Shown here in pieces: positions 41,885 to 51,556 of a stretch of 64,000 bases of DNA (position 1 is the first letter of the stretch; each line of letters opens with the position of its first letter). The translations under genes were made by a program, and so were the position numbers. The stretch comes from an uncultured Bacilli bacterium (GTDB lineage Bacteria > Bacillota_I > Bacilli_A > RF39 > UBA660), in NCBI GenBank assembly GCA_934086485.1, contig CAKOIF010000001.1, forward strand, positions 62,001 through 126,000, written 5' to 3'. Below the pieces are notes generated by a model. The model saw nothing but the letters and a program-made list of their open reading frames with translations. It was not told the origin of the DNA and searched no databases.

Positions 41885-44164
41885 ATGTTAAAACTAGAAA
41901 ATATTACAAAAATTTATGAAGGAAAAAACTTTAAACAAATTGCTTTAAATGATGTTACTTTAGCGTTTCGTAATAATGAATTTGTATCAATATTAGGGCC
42001 AAGTGGATCTGGTAAAACAACACTTTTAAATATAATTGGTGGTCTTGATAAATATACTTATGGAAACTTGATTATTGATGGTGTAAGTACAAGAAAGTAT
42101 AAAGAACGTGATTGGAATAATTATCGAAGTAAAAAAGTAGGTTTTATTTTTCAAAATTATAATTTAATAAACCATCAAACAGTACTATCTAATGTACTTC
42201 TTTCATTAAATATTGCTGGTAAACCTAAAAAAGAAAGTATAAAACTTGCTAAGAAAGTTTTAAATGATGTAGGACTCGAAAACTATATTAAAAAGAAACC
42301 TAAACATCTTTCCGGAGGTCAAATGCAAAGAGTGGCTATAGCAAGAGCATTAGTAACAAACCCAGATATTATACTTTGTGATGAACCTACAGGAGCTCTT
42401 GATAGTCAAACATCAATCCAAATTATGGAACTTTTAAAGGAAATTTCTAAAGAAAAACTAGTAATAATGGTTACTCACAATGTTACCTTAGCAAATAAGT
42501 ATTCAGATAGAGTAATTGCTTTAAATGATGGAGTTATTACTTATGATACAAGTCCTTATGAAGTAGAAAATTACTCTTTAAAAAAAATTAAAAATAAAGG
42601 AAAAACAATGAATAAATTTACATCTCTTTCTTTATCCTTTAATAATTTACTTACAAAAAAATCAAGGACTTTATTAACTTCTTTCGCAGGCTCTATCGGT
42701 ATAATTGGTATTGCTTTAGTACTTTCTTTATCTAAAGGTACTCAAAAATATATTAATAAAATAGAAAAAGAAACATTTTCTAAATACCCAATTTCTATTA
42801 TGGAAAATTATATTGACTATCAAAATATGTTTGATAAAGAAAAAGAAAGTTGTAAAAATGGTAGTATTTGCTCTATAAATGATTTAACAAATAATGTAGT
42901 TAATGATAATAAAATAAATAGTATATCTAAATTTTCTAATATTTTAAAACAAAATTATGAGAATATTAATAATTATACATTAGATATAAATTATAACTAT
43001 AATATAGATTTAAATATTTATAAAGATAATAAAATAATAGAAAATTCATCTTTATATTTCAAAGAGTTTTTTGACTTTAATAGTCCTTTGTTAAAGGAAT
43101 ATACTTTAATTTATGGAAAACTACCTGAAAAATATAATGAAATTGTTATTGTTACTGATGAAAATGGTAAACTTCCTTTGTCCCTTATGAAAAGTTTATT
43201 TATAAACAAAGATATAGATTTAAGTAAAAATATTAATATTTCTTATGAAAAAATAATTGATTCAAAGTTTAAATTAGCACCAGAAACTTCTTATTATATA
43301 TATGAAAATGATACTTGGCAGTATATAAAAAATAATCAAGATAAAATAAATGATATTCTTGCTAAAAGTATAAATTTAAAAATTACTGGTATTTTAAAAT
43401 TAAATAAAGATGCTGTTATAAGTGAAAGTGGATTTATTGGTTACTCTAAAAAATTAATTAATTATTTAAATGATGAAGTAAATTCTTCGAATATTAAAAA
43501 ATCTATTTTGGAAAATAAAGATATTAATCCTTTGACAAATGATTTATATGATGAAAATATGACTTATGAAAAGTTATTAGAAAGTATTAATGTTAATGAT
43601 AAAAACCCTATAAAAATTGATATTTATCCTAAAGACTATAAAAGTAAAGAAAAAATTGAAAGTATAATTAAAAAATATAATGAAGAAAATAGTAATGATA
43701 AAGTTTATTATACAGATTATTTAAAAGTCTTTATAAATAGTATAACAAGTTTAATTAAGATGATTACTTATGTTTTAACAGCTTTTATTGGCGTAAGTTT
43801 AATAGTTTCATCAATTATGATATCAATAATTACTTATATAAGTGTTTTAGAAAGAACTAAAGAAATAGGTATTTTAAGAGCACTTGGTGCAAGTAAAAAA
43901 GATATAAAAAATATATTTAAAGCAGAAACTATAATTATTGGTACTATTTCAGGATTTATTGGGGTAGGAGTAACACTTTTATTAGATAAAGTTATTGATA
44001 AAGTAATTAATAATTTAATGGGAATATCACATATAACTTATTTACCATGGGATTATATATTTTATTTAATATTAATTAGTATTGTACTTTGTTTAATATC
44101 AGGATTAGTTCCAGCGAAAATAGCAAGTAAAAAAGATCCAGTAATATCACTTCGTAGTGAATAA
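41885..44164 (+). CDS. Fused ABC transporter (MacB/FtsX type): ATPase plus permease
   Basis: 759 residues from ATG 41885 (AAGGAGG upstream). The ATPase half (about 1-225) has Walker A GPSGSGKTT, signature LSGGQMQR, Walker B ILCDEPTGALD and the H-loop MVTHN. The permease half has one membrane helix near 275, a long extracellular MacB-type domain (about 300-600) and three FtsX-type membrane helices (about 620-755) with GILRALGASKKDIK. Such transporters export peptides, antimicrobial compounds or lipoproteins. No TolC-like partner is expected in this organism. The attenuator upstream suggests induced expression. Confidence 0.88.
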   Translation: MLKLENITKIYEGKNFKQIALNDVTLAFRNNEFVSILGPSGSGKTTLLNIIGGLDKYTYGNLIIDGVSTRKYKERDWNNYRSKKVGFIFQNYNLINHQTVLSNVLLSLNIAGKPKKESIKLAKKVLNDVGLENYIKKKPKHLSGGQMQRVAIARALVTNPDIILCDEPTGALDSQTSIQIMELLKEISKEKLVIMVTHNVTLANKYSDRVIALNDGVITYDTSPYEVENYSLKKIKNKGKTMNKFTSLSLSFNNLLTKKSRTLLTSFAGSIGIIGIALVLSLSKGTQKYINKIEKETFSKYPISIMENYIDYQNMFDKEKESCKNGSICSINDLTNNVVNDNKINSISKFSNILKQNYENINNYTLDINYNYNIDLNIYKDNKIIENSSLYFKEFFDFNSPLLKEYTLIYGKLPEKYNEIVIVTDENGKLPLSLMKSLFINKDIDLSKNINISYEKIIDSKFKLAPETSYYIYENDTWQYIKNNQDKINDILAKSINLKITGILKLNKDAVISESGFIGYSKKLINYLNDEVNSSNIKKSILENKDINPLTNDLYDENMTYEKLLESINVNDKNPIKIDIYPKDYKSKEKIESIIKKYNEENSNDKVYYTDYLKVFINSITSLIKMITYVLTAFIGVSLIVSSIMISIITYISVLERTKEIGILRALGASKKDIKNIFKAETIIIGTISGFIGVGVTLLLDKVIDKVINNLMGISHITYLPWDYIFYLILISIVLCLISGLVPAKIASKKDPVISLRSE

Positions 44165-44277
44165 TATAAATCATACACTTGTTAATAGAAGTTTATGATA
44201 TAATTATATATAGATTGGTGTTATTGATAATGAACTATTAATAAAACTTTAGTAAAATTTATAGGAGGTTAATTTTT

Positions 44278-44775
44278 ATGACAATAGTAGATAAAGAAGT
44301 ATTAAAAAATGGAAATGTATTAAGAGGTTTAAGAGATAGAGTTTTAGATAATCCAAAAGTTGAAAATATTTCCCCATTATTAGCTTGCATGATAGATTCT
44401 GATTTATATGTACCAATGAATTTAAATATTTCAGTTGAGGATGCCAAGACATTTAAAAATTCAAAAGTAGGGGATAAGGTTTCACTAAAAAATAAAATGA
44501 AAATGAGACCTGATTGGTTAAAAAATGAAGATGATTCTGATGATTTGTTTCTTCCAGTTTTTTCTAGCGTTGATGAAGCTACCGAGGAATATAATAAAAA
44601 CTTTTCATGGATTAATTTATCACTTGATGATTGTATAGAGTTTGTTAAGTCTAATGATAAATGTGTTGGTATAGTTTTAGATGCTTATACAAAACCGTTT
44701 GTTATAACTGGAGATTTGCTTAAAATATTAGAAGATATATTAAAAGATTACAGAAAAAATGAAGAAGATAAATAA
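44278..44775 (+). CDS. SseB-domain protein
   Basis: 165 residues, cytoplasmic. The N-terminal part (LLACMIDSDLYVPM), then KMRPDWLKNED, LFLPVFSSVDEA and GIVLDAYTKPFVI, match the pattern of the SseB N-terminal domain, a small alpha/beta protein found alone or beside others in many bacteria. The molecular role is not known. It has a strong AGGAGG ribosome site and sits in a segment flanked by two copies of the ABC permease 3' end (44138 and 45163). Confidence 0.65.
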   Translation: MTIVDKEVLKNGNVLRGLRDRVLDNPKVENISPLLACMIDSDLYVPMNLNISVEDAKTFKNSKVGDKVSLKNKMKMRPDWLKNEDDSDDLFLPVFSSVDEATEEYNKNFSWINLSLDDCIEFVKSNDKCVGIVLDAYTKPFVITGDLLKILEDILKDYRKNEEDK

Positions 44776-44823
44776 CAGTTTATCTCATGTGGTGATAAAA
44801 AAAAGAAAAGGGAGGTATTTTAA

Positions 44824-45093
44824 ATGAATACTATTGATTATTTAATAACAGCTGATGGTGTAATTGAAAGAGGGATATTTTACAATTATATGCATAATTT
44901 AGGTTTTAAAGATAATATAAATCTTACAAGAGAATATATGATAAATAGTGATTATCCTTTTGGAGTTTGCTTGAAAAATAAGGAAATGATGGTAATTGAA
45001 AGTGCTACTAATTGTTATTTAATGCAGAAAAATAATAAAGTAAAAACTGTGGAAGAATTTAAAAAGATAATAAATCTATTAAATATAAAATAA
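44824..45093 (+). CDS. Hypothetical protein, 89 aa
   Basis: A short, soluble, unrecognised protein with good ribosome site GGGAGG. The segment VIERGIFYNYMHNLGFK and later MMVIESATNCYLMQKN suggest a small alpha/beta fold. It follows the SseB-like gene by 48 bases and probably shares its transcript. Confidence 0.5.
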   Translation: MNTIDYLITADGVIERGIFYNYMHNLGFKDNINLTREYMINSDYPFGVCLKNKEMMVIESATNCYLMQKNNKVKTVEEFKKIINLLNIK

Positions 45094-45146
45094 TAGAGAT
45101 GATATAGCAAGTAATATAGAAAATTATTTCTTGAATTTGAAGTTGC

Positions 45147-45190
45147 TACAAAGAAAAAAGAACCAGTAATATCACTTCGTAGAAAGTAAT
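45147..45190 (+). pseudogene. 3' remnant of an ABC permease gene
   Basis: The frame reads VATKKKEPVISLRRK then TAA, matching the very end of the ABC permease (AKIASKKDPVISLRSE). The core of 20 bases at 45163-45182 is identical to 44138-44157. It is either the remains of a second permease or a duplicated 3' end left by insertion of the 44278-45093 genes. Confidence 0.6.
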
Positions 45191-45202
45191 ATAATTATAG
45201 TA

Positions 45203-46282
45203 ATGAAAAAGTTAAAAATATTACTTTTAATTATTGTTACTATTATGGCTTTGTATGGCATTATTATGATATATTCGGCATCAAGTATTTGGGCACAATA
45301 TAAGTTTAGTGATGCATTTCATTTTGCAAAATATCAATTTATCTTTTTTATTATAAGTTTTTTATGTATGTTAATTGTTAAAAAAATTGACTATAATTTG
45401 TATAAGAAACATTCAAATAAAATTCTTTTGTTAAGTTTTATTTTATTAATATTAGTTTTAATTCCTGGCATTGGAACACTTAGAAATGGTTCAAGAAGTT
45501 GGTTTAAAATAGGACCATTTGGTCTTCAACCTAGTGAAATAGCTAAAATAAGTTTAATTATTTTCCTTTCAAAATATTTAGAGAAAAATCAAAATAATTT
45601 AAGTAATATTAAAAAAAGTATATTACCAGTTTTGGGAATTATTTTCTTATTCTTTGGACTTATCATGCTAGAACCTGATTTTGGTACAGGAATGGTTATT
45701 GTTTTATCACTTATGCTTATTTTATTTATAAGTGGTGTTAAACTTAAATTTTTTGCTTCATTAGGTATATTAGGAATTTTAGGAATAGCAGGGCTTATTA
45801 TTATTGCACCATATCGTCTTAAAAGAATAATATCATTTTTAAATCCATGGTCAGATCCCTTAGGTAGTGGTTATCAAATTATTCAATCACTTTATGCTAT
45901 AGGACCAGCAAGTCTTTTAGGGCTTGGTTTTGGTAAATCTATTCAAAAACAATTTTATCTTCCTGAACCGCAAACTGATTTTATATTTGCTATTATTTGT
46001 GAGGAATTTGGCCTTGTCGGAGCAATAAGCGTTATAATTTTATTTATTAGTTTATTTTATATTATTTTAAAAATATCATTAAAACAAAGTAATTTATTTG
46101 CAAAATATTTATCATTTGGGCTTGGCATGCAAATAATACTTCAGGCATCTCTTAATTTATGTGTAGTTACCTCACTTATACCAGTTACTGGAGTAACACT
46201 TCCATTTTTTTCTTATGGTGGAAGTTCACTACTTGTTAGTATGATAAGTATTGGAATAATCCTTAATATCTGTGAAAGTTAA
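45203..46282 (+). CDS. FtsW/RodA/SpoVE-family glycosyltransferase
   Basis: 359 residues with about ten membrane helices and the SEDS family motifs: LPGIGTLRNGSRSW in two parts, FGLQPSEIAKIS, EPDFGTGMVI, GYQIIQSLYAIG, GKSIQKQFYLPEPQTDFIFAIICEEFG and a C-terminal VTGVTLPFFSYGGSSL. These enzymes polymerise peptidoglycan strands from lipid II. FtsW or RodA cannot be told apart from the sequence. No Shine-Dalgarno site is seen; TATAAT lies 7 bases before the start, so the transcript might be leaderless. Confidence 0.92.
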   Translation: MKKLKILLLIIVTIMALYGIIMIYSASSIWAQYKFSDAFHFAKYQFIFFIISFLCMLIVKKIDYNLYKKHSNKILLLSFILLILVLIPGIGTLRNGSRSWFKIGPFGLQPSEIAKISLIIFLSKYLEKNQNNLSNIKKSILPVLGIIFLFFGLIMLEPDFGTGMVIVLSLMLILFISGVKLKFFASLGILGILGIAGLIIIAPYRLKRIISFLNPWSDPLGSGYQIIQSLYAIGPASLLGLGFGKSIQKQFYLPEPQTDFIFAIICEEFGLVGAISVIILFISLFYIILKISLKQSNLFAKYLSFGLGMQIILQASLNLCVVTSLIPVTGVTLPFFSYGGSSLLVSMISIGIILNICES

Positions 46283-46304
46283 TAATTTTTATTTAGTTAA
46301 TTAT

Positions 46305-46337
46305 AAAAAATAATTTGAGTTTTTCAAATTATTTTTT
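46305..46337. terminator. Bidirectional terminator
   Basis: A perfect 14 bp stem AAAAAATAATTTGA / TCAAATTATTTTTT with a 5-base loop. It serves the + gene ending at 46282 and the - gene whose stop lies at 46329-46331. Confidence 0.8.
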
Positions 46338-47297
46338 TATTGTTCTTATAAAAGTATCACTTTCATTTGGAACAATTAATTTAGATTCTATTGCGTCAAG
46401 ATAATCTAAATGAGTATATAAATCAAGTGAAATAATATTCTTATAATCCTCAATAGTTTTTTCTTTATTAATTTGATACTTATCATATAATTCTAATGCA
46501 AATAGGGAACTTATTACATATTTTGCAATATCTTCATATGAAGAGCTATATACTTTTCTTAGTTCTTCTTTAGTAATATTTTTATTTTGATATAACAATT
46601 TAAAAAAATGATTATCAATATTTTTAATTTGTTCTATATGTATAAATCTATTAATATTATATTTAAAATATAAATCTTTTGCTTCATTAATTAAGTTTTC
46701 TATTATTATTTTTTTTACTTCATTAATATCATCTTTATTAAAACCATTATTTACTAGATAATCACAAAGTATAAGTTCTAAGAAAACACTTTCTATTTCT
46801 TCGAAGTGTGTTCTTGCTTCATTATTATATAGTTTTGGATTTTTTTTCATATTTAATGCATGTCCATATTCATGTACTAGAGTAAATATATCCTCAATAG
46901 TTTTTGATCTAGTCATTTTTATTTTAATATTATCATTATTAAGATATGTTATACCAACAAAATTTCTAATTGGATTATTTGCTGCAAAAATAATATTTTT
47001 ATCTTTATTAATAAATAAACTAATAAAATTACTAAAAAGTTCATCATCTAATTGTTTAAAAAATTCATATACTGTTTCAAATAATAATTTTGCATTTACT
47101 CTTTGATTAAAAAACTCTAATTGATATGAATTATAATTATTTTCCTTTAAAAAAGTACTTAAAAATTCTTCATAATAAAGTGAGTTTTCAACTTTAATAT
47201 TATCTAAATATATTTTATTTCTTAAAAAGAACTTAGAAATGTGTTTATCATTTTCATTTTCTTTTTTTTCTACTATATTAATATTATTCATTATCAT
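46329..47297 (-). CDS. M3-like (oligoendopeptidase-type) metalloprotease, paralogue 2
   Basis: 322 residues, about half the length of oligoendopeptidase F. The zinc motif HEYGH is at 142-146, followed about 22-28 residues later by FEEIESVFLEL, whose Glu fits the third ligand of M3 gluzincins. No signal peptide. It follows its tandem paralogue with a 14-base overlap and stays in the same minus-strand operon. Small peptides are the likely substrates; a truncated M3 catalytic core is my reading. Confidence 0.7.
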   Translation of the reverse strand: MIMNNINIVEKKENENDKHISKFFLRNKIYLDNIKVENSLYYEEFLSTFLKENNYNSYQLEFFNQRVNAKLLFETVYEFFKQLDDELFSNFISLFINKDKNIIFAANNPIRNFVGITYLNNDNIKIKMTRSKTIEDIFTLVHEYGHALNMKKNPKLYNNEARTHFEEIESVFLELILCDYLVNNGFNKDDINEVKKIIIENLINEAKDLYFKYNINRFIHIEQIKNIDNHFFKLLYQNKNITKEELRKVYSSSYEDIAKYVISSLFALELYDKYQINKEKTIEDYKNIISLDLYTHLDYLDAIESKLIVPNESDTFIRTIKK

Positions 47298-48219
47298 CTT
47301 TCTTTCTAATTAATTTTCTAACATTTTCTCCATAACTAATAGGAACTCCTATACTTTTTAAATATTCTTTTGATTTATTATTTTTACATAAAATTCTTTT
47401 ATAAAGATAAAAGGCTTTTTCAGGATCTTTTAAATAAATATCATAAAGACCATAAACATATAAATCACTTATTGCATAACATGCTTGATATGTAAATGGA
47501 TTAGAGTAGATATATTTTAGGTATAAGTAAAATTCATTATAATTAAGTTTATCTTTATTTTTTAGAATTTGAAATATTTTTTTATAAAGTAAGTTATCAT
47601 ATGGAAATATATTTTCTTCTTTCATAAAATCATATATATCGTATTTTAATGAAGTTTGATCACTGGTTCCTTGAGTAACAGCACAATACATATTAATTAA
47701 TTTTGATGTTTCCTCATCATTAATAGTATTCATTAAGTAAAAGTCTGATAATAGTTCTAAAAATTTACTTTCAATTTCTCTATAATAATGTGCTTTAATT
47801 CCTTCGGTATTAGATATCATTGATAAAGCGTGACCATATTCATGAACTAAAGTATACACATCTTCAATAGTTTCAGTTTGACCGGCCACTATATAAATAT
47901 TACCATTTTTAATATTAGTATACCCACCAGCATCCTTTAAATCTTTTTTAGTGAATATAACATTATTGTTTCTTACTTTAAACATACTTAAAAACTTTTT
48001 GAATATTTCTTTATCAAGAGTAGCAAAAAAATCATGAGTAAGCATAAAAACATCTTCTTTAGAGTATTTTTTACTAAATTTTGGAATATCAATGTCCTCA
48101 TCAATATTGCTATTATAAATATGCTGTTCAAAAGGTAATGCACTTGTTTCTATTTCGATATTATCCCAAGCAATATAATCTTTAGTATTTAATTTTATGT
48201 CACCATATTCTGATTTCAT
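47284..48219 (-). CDS. M3-like (oligoendopeptidase-type) metalloprotease, paralogue 1
   Basis: 311 residues with HEYGH at 126-130 in ETIEDVYTLVHEYGHALSM and a downstream YREIESKFLELLSDFYL carrying the likely third zinc ligand. It is about 30% like the neighbouring gene by eye, with the same order of elements, so the two come from a tandem duplication. The ATG follows AAAGGAG on the minus strand. The region upstream is shared with the glmS promoter, read in the other direction. Confidence 0.7.
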   Translation of the reverse strand: MKSEYGDIKLNTKDYIAWDNIEIETSALPFEQHIYNSNIDEDIDIPKFSKKYSKEDVFMLTHDFFATLDKEIFKKFLSMFKVRNNNVIFTKKDLKDAGGYTNIKNGNIYIVAGQTETIEDVYTLVHEYGHALSMISNTEGIKAHYYREIESKFLELLSDFYLMNTINDEETSKLINMYCAVTQGTSDQTSLKYDIYDFMKEENIFPYDNLLYKKIFQILKNKDKLNYNEFYLYLKYIYSNPFTYQACYAISDLYVYGLYDIYLKDPEKAFYLYKRILCKNNKSKEYLKSIGVPISYGENVRKLIRKKDDNE

Positions 48220-48262
48220 TATATCTCCTTTACGTAGGTAATGTTTATTATATCAAAATTAT

Positions 48263-48292
48263 TTGCAAATGCAATATAGTAAATGTTATAAT
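48263..48292 (+). promoter_or_regulatory. Promoter of glmS
   Basis: TTGCAA at 48263-48268, an 18-base spacer and TATAAT at 48287-48292. The transcript would begin near 48299, about 40 bases before the ribozyme cleavage site. Confidence 0.55.
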
Positions 48293-48336
48293 TAATATAC
48301 AAATTATAAAATGTGAAAGGAGTTAGTTTTTTTATA

Positions 48337-48432
48337 ATAGCGCATGGCCTATTTAGGTGACGAGGACTTACATTGTCGATTTATCAGCGGATATGTAAGC
48401 GGAGCAGTTTTACTTCGGAAAATACTTTAAAA
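48337..48432 (+). ncRNA. glmS ribozyme-riboswitch
   Basis: The conserved order of the glmS ribozyme is present: AGCGC at the cleavage site (cut expected between 48339 and 48340), GACGAGG, TCGATTTATC with AGCGG, the paired ACTTACAT / ATGTAAG arm, CGGAGC and a GTTTTAC-TTCG-GAAAATAC hairpin. It lies in the leader of glmS, where glucosamine-6-phosphate makes the RNA cut itself and lowers GlmS. The usual AGCGCC reads AGCGCA here. Confidence 0.85.
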
Positions 48433-48488
48433 AAATAAAATCAAAATTATAACAAAGAGGTATTTAATAAAACAAGAAAGGAATTTTT

Positions 48489-50240
48489 ATGTGTGGAATT
48501 GTAGGTTACAAAGGTAATCAAAATAGCATTCCTGTTTTATTAAATGGGTTAAAATCTTTAGAATATAGAGGCTATGATTCAGCAGGACTTGCTTATATAA
48601 ACGGGGGTAAAATAACAATTAAAAAAGCTATAGGAAGGGTTAAAAATCTTGAGAATTTAGTTACTAACGAAGACTATGGAAATATTGGTATTGCTCATAC
48701 AAGATGGGCAACTCATGGGGGAGTAACAGATAAAAATGCTCATCCTCATAAACAAGGTAAAATAACTTTAGTACATAATGGTATTATTGAAAATTATAAA
48801 GAACTAAGTGAAAAGATTGATACAAAATTATTAAGTGAAACTGATACAGAAATATTATGTGCTTATATAAATAAGTTATATAATGAAAATCACAATATGC
48901 TTAAGACTTTAGCAAAACTTAAAAATGATATAAAGGGTAGTTATGCACTTGCAATAATTAATGAAGATGAACCAGATACTTTATATGGGGTTCGTAAAAA
49001 TGTACCATTAATACTCGCTAAAAACGATAATGAATATTTTTTAGTATCTGATATGACTGCAGCACTTAAATATACAAATAAATTTTATTTACTTGAAAAT
49101 GATGAAATTGTTAAAATTTCTGATAAAGAATATATTTATGATAGTGATCTTAATCTATTAAAGAAAGAACTTTTAACTTTTGAGGGAACAAGTAATGATG
49201 TTATGCTTAAGGGTTATCCTCATTTTATGTTAAAGGAAATTCATGAAGAACCAATGGTTATTAATAATATTTTATCTTATTATTTAACTGATGGTAAGTT
49301 TAATGAAAATATGCCTGAATTTAAAAAATATAAAAATATTTATTTTGTAGGATGTGGAAGTGCTAGTTATACTGCAGACATTGCTAAAAAAGTATTTGAA
49401 AATTATGCAAATATTAAATGTGAAGTATTTTTAGCAAGTGAATTTAGATATCAAAAACATTTTTATGATAAAGATACATTAGTTGTATTTATTTCACAGT
49501 CAGGAGAAACTGCGGACACTTTAGAGGCTCTTAGAATTACTAAAAGTGATGGTATAGATACATTAGCTATTGTTAATGTAGTGGGTTCTTCGATTGCTAG
49601 GGAAGCAGGTAAAGTATTATATATTAAAGCAGGAACTGAAATAGCTGTGGCCACGACAAAAGCATTTACAGCCCAATATTTACTTCTTACACTTATTGCT
49701 CTTAAAATGGCTGGTATAAATGATTTAAGCAAGTTTTATAAAATAAATGAAGCATTAGAAACTGTATTTGCTATAGACTTTCAAAAATATGCAGAAAAAA
49801 TATATACTAAAAAAGATGCGTTCTTTATTGGTAGGGGAATAGATTATGGTTTATGTGAAGAGGGAAGTCTTAAGTTAAAGGAAATAAGTTATATAAACTC
49901 GTCTGCATTTGCTTCTGGAGAACTTAAACATGGTACTATATCATTAATTGAAAAAGATACTCCAGTTATGGGAATAATAACTGATGATAATCTTGCTCTA
50001 AAAACAATTAGTAATATAAAAGAGGTTCATGCAAGGGGAGCATATAGTTTATTTATTACAAGTTTAGATATTGATGGTGACTTTTATGATGATAAAATTA
50101 AAGTACCTCATATAAATAATTATATTGATCCTATTTTAATTGTGGCAAGTTTGCAACTTCTTGCATATAATGTTGCTCTTTTAAAAGGCGAGGATATAGA
50201 TAAACCAAGAAATTTAGCTAAAAGTGTTACTGTGGAATAA
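48489..50240 (+). CDS. glmS: Glutamine-fructose-6-phosphate aminotransferase (isomerizing)
   Basis: 583 residues. The glutaminase domain starts MCGIVGYKG with catalytic Cys 2, RWATHGG and HNGIIENY. Two SIS sugar isomerase domains follow (about 270-420 and 440-583), with SQSGETADT, VATTKAFT and a C-terminal LAKSVTVE. It makes glucosamine-6-phosphate for peptidoglycan and surface sugars, under control of the ribozyme upstream. Ribosome site AAAGGAA. It is somewhat shorter than the usual 600 residues. Confidence 0.96.
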   Translation: MCGIVGYKGNQNSIPVLLNGLKSLEYRGYDSAGLAYINGGKITIKKAIGRVKNLENLVTNEDYGNIGIAHTRWATHGGVTDKNAHPHKQGKITLVHNGIIENYKELSEKIDTKLLSETDTEILCAYINKLYNENHNMLKTLAKLKNDIKGSYALAIINEDEPDTLYGVRKNVPLILAKNDNEYFLVSDMTAALKYTNKFYLLENDEIVKISDKEYIYDSDLNLLKKELLTFEGTSNDVMLKGYPHFMLKEIHEEPMVINNILSYYLTDGKFNENMPEFKKYKNIYFVGCGSASYTADIAKKVFENYANIKCEVFLASEFRYQKHFYDKDTLVVFISQSGETADTLEALRITKSDGIDTLAIVNVVGSSIAREAGKVLYIKAGTEIAVATTKAFTAQYLLLTLIALKMAGINDLSKFYKINEALETVFAIDFQKYAEKIYTKKDAFFIGRGIDYGLCEEGSLKLKEISYINSSAFASGELKHGTISLIEKDTPVMGIITDDNLALKTISNIKEVHARGAYSLFITSLDIDGDFYDDKIKVPHINNYIDPILIVASLQLLAYNVALLKGEDIDKPRNLAKSVTVE

Positions 50241-50254
50241 AGTAGCACTTTTTT
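50220..50254 (+). terminator. Terminator overlapping the end of glmS
   Basis: AAAAGTGTTACT pairs with AGTAGCACTTTT (one G-U) across the stop codon and runs into T6. Confidence 0.7.
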
Positions 50255-50267
50255 CATATTATTAATT

Positions 50268-50786
50268 ATGGATTTAATTATTAGTTTTTTATTTGTTTCT
50301 ATTATTGGCACGCTTTTTCATTTTACATACGATTATTTTAATCATAATAAGGTTGCATCAATTTTTTCGGCAGTTAATGAAAGTACGTGGGAACATATTA
50401 AGATGGGACTTTCATCAGCACTTTTATTTAGTATTTTTGATGGATTTAAATATGGTAAAATTGGTACATATTTTTTTGCTAAATCAGTAAGTTTACTTAT
50501 GATAATCTTGATTATACCCATACTTTTTTATGGTTTTAAATTACTTTTTAAACGAAGTTTTCTTATTATAGATATCTTAATATTTTATATTGCTACATTT
50601 TTAAGTTCTTATTTATTTTTCTATATAATCAGAAATATTAAAGAAATATATATTTTAAATTATATTGGTTGCATTGTGTTATTTATTATATTTAGTTTAT
50701 ATTTACTTTTTACAATTATGCCACTCAAAAATGAATTATTTTTAGATCCAATTACTAAAAAATATGGTTTAGATAGCAAAAGATAG
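50268..50786 (+). CDS. DUF6512-like membrane protein
   Basis: 172 residues with about five membrane segments and the conserved pattern FSAVNESTWEHIKMG near residue 35, typical of DUF6512. The role is unknown. The start follows no clear ribosome site. It lies 28 bases after glmS, separated by the terminator. Confidence 0.65.
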   Translation: MDLIISFLFVSIIGTLFHFTYDYFNHNKVASIFSAVNESTWEHIKMGLSSALLFSIFDGFKYGKIGTYFFAKSVSLLMIILIIPILFYGFKLLFKRSFLIIDILIFYIATFLSSYLFFYIIRNIKEIYILNYIGCIVLFIIFSLYLLFTIMPLKNELFLDPITKKYGLDSKR

Positions 50787-50821
50787 TTTTATCATTTTAA
50801 TTATTATGATAAACTATTGTT

Positions 50822-51556
50822 ATGAAGAAAGTATTTTTTATTATTAATATTATTTTATGTGTTATATCATTTTTATATGGAATATCTATTTTAAATGTAA
50901 ATTCAGGTACTCTTTTTTACTTAATTTGGTTTTTAATTAGTGCATTTTTTATTATTATAGATTTACTTATTTACTTTAAAGTATTTGAAAAATATAAAGT
51001 TTTTAAAAAAATTTTTATCTGGGTATGTTCTATTGGAATTTGCATATTTTTAGTTATTCTTAGTTTGATTATAAGTAAAATGAATGTAAAAGTAGTAAAA
51101 AACTTGGATTATATTATCGTTTTAGGTGCTCAAGTTAAAGAAAGTGGCCCTAGTGTAGTTTTAAGATATCGACTTGATAGAGCAGTAAGTTATTTAAAAG
51201 AAAATGATAATACTTTAGTAATAGTTTCTGGTGGGCAAGGTGCAAATGAAAAAGCTACCGAAGCAAGTGTTATGAAAGAATATCTAATTAATAAAGGTAT
51301 AAATGAAGATAGAATTATTATTGAAGATCAAAGTAATACCACTAAAGAGAATTTAATTAATTCTAAAAAAATAATTGGTAATGACAAATCTATAGGAATA
51401 GTTACAAATAATTTTCATATGTATAGAGCCCTTTTGATAGGAAAAAAGTATGGAGTTAATGCAGTAGGTATTCCCTCAAAATCTAATAGTTATTACCTTC
51501 CTAACAACCTTTTAAGGGAAGTATTTGCATATATAAAGTTTATTATATTAGGGTAA
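50822..51556 (+). CDS. YdcF/DUF218 family membrane protein
   Basis: 244 residues: three membrane helices (about 5-80) followed by the DUF218 domain with YIIVLGAQVKESGPS, RLDRAVSYL, VSGGQGANE, EASVMKEYLI, EDQSNTTKENLINS and TNNFHMYRALLIGKK. Family members (SanA, YdcF, ElyC) act near the envelope and wall precursor pathway. A hairpin (TAGTTTTATCAT / ATGATAAACTA) ends just before the start, and no Shine-Dalgarno site is visible. Confidence 0.8.
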   Translation: MKKVFFIINIILCVISFLYGISILNVNSGTLFYLIWFLISAFFIIIDLLIYFKVFEKYKVFKKIFIWVCSIGICIFLVILSLIISKMNVKVVKNLDYIIVLGAQVKESGPSVVLRYRLDRAVSYLKENDNTLVIVSGGQGANEKATEASVMKEYLINKGINEDRIIIEDQSNTTKENLINSKKIIGNDKSIGIVTNNFHMYRALLIGKKYGVNAVGIPSKSNSYYLPNNLLREVFAYIKFIILG

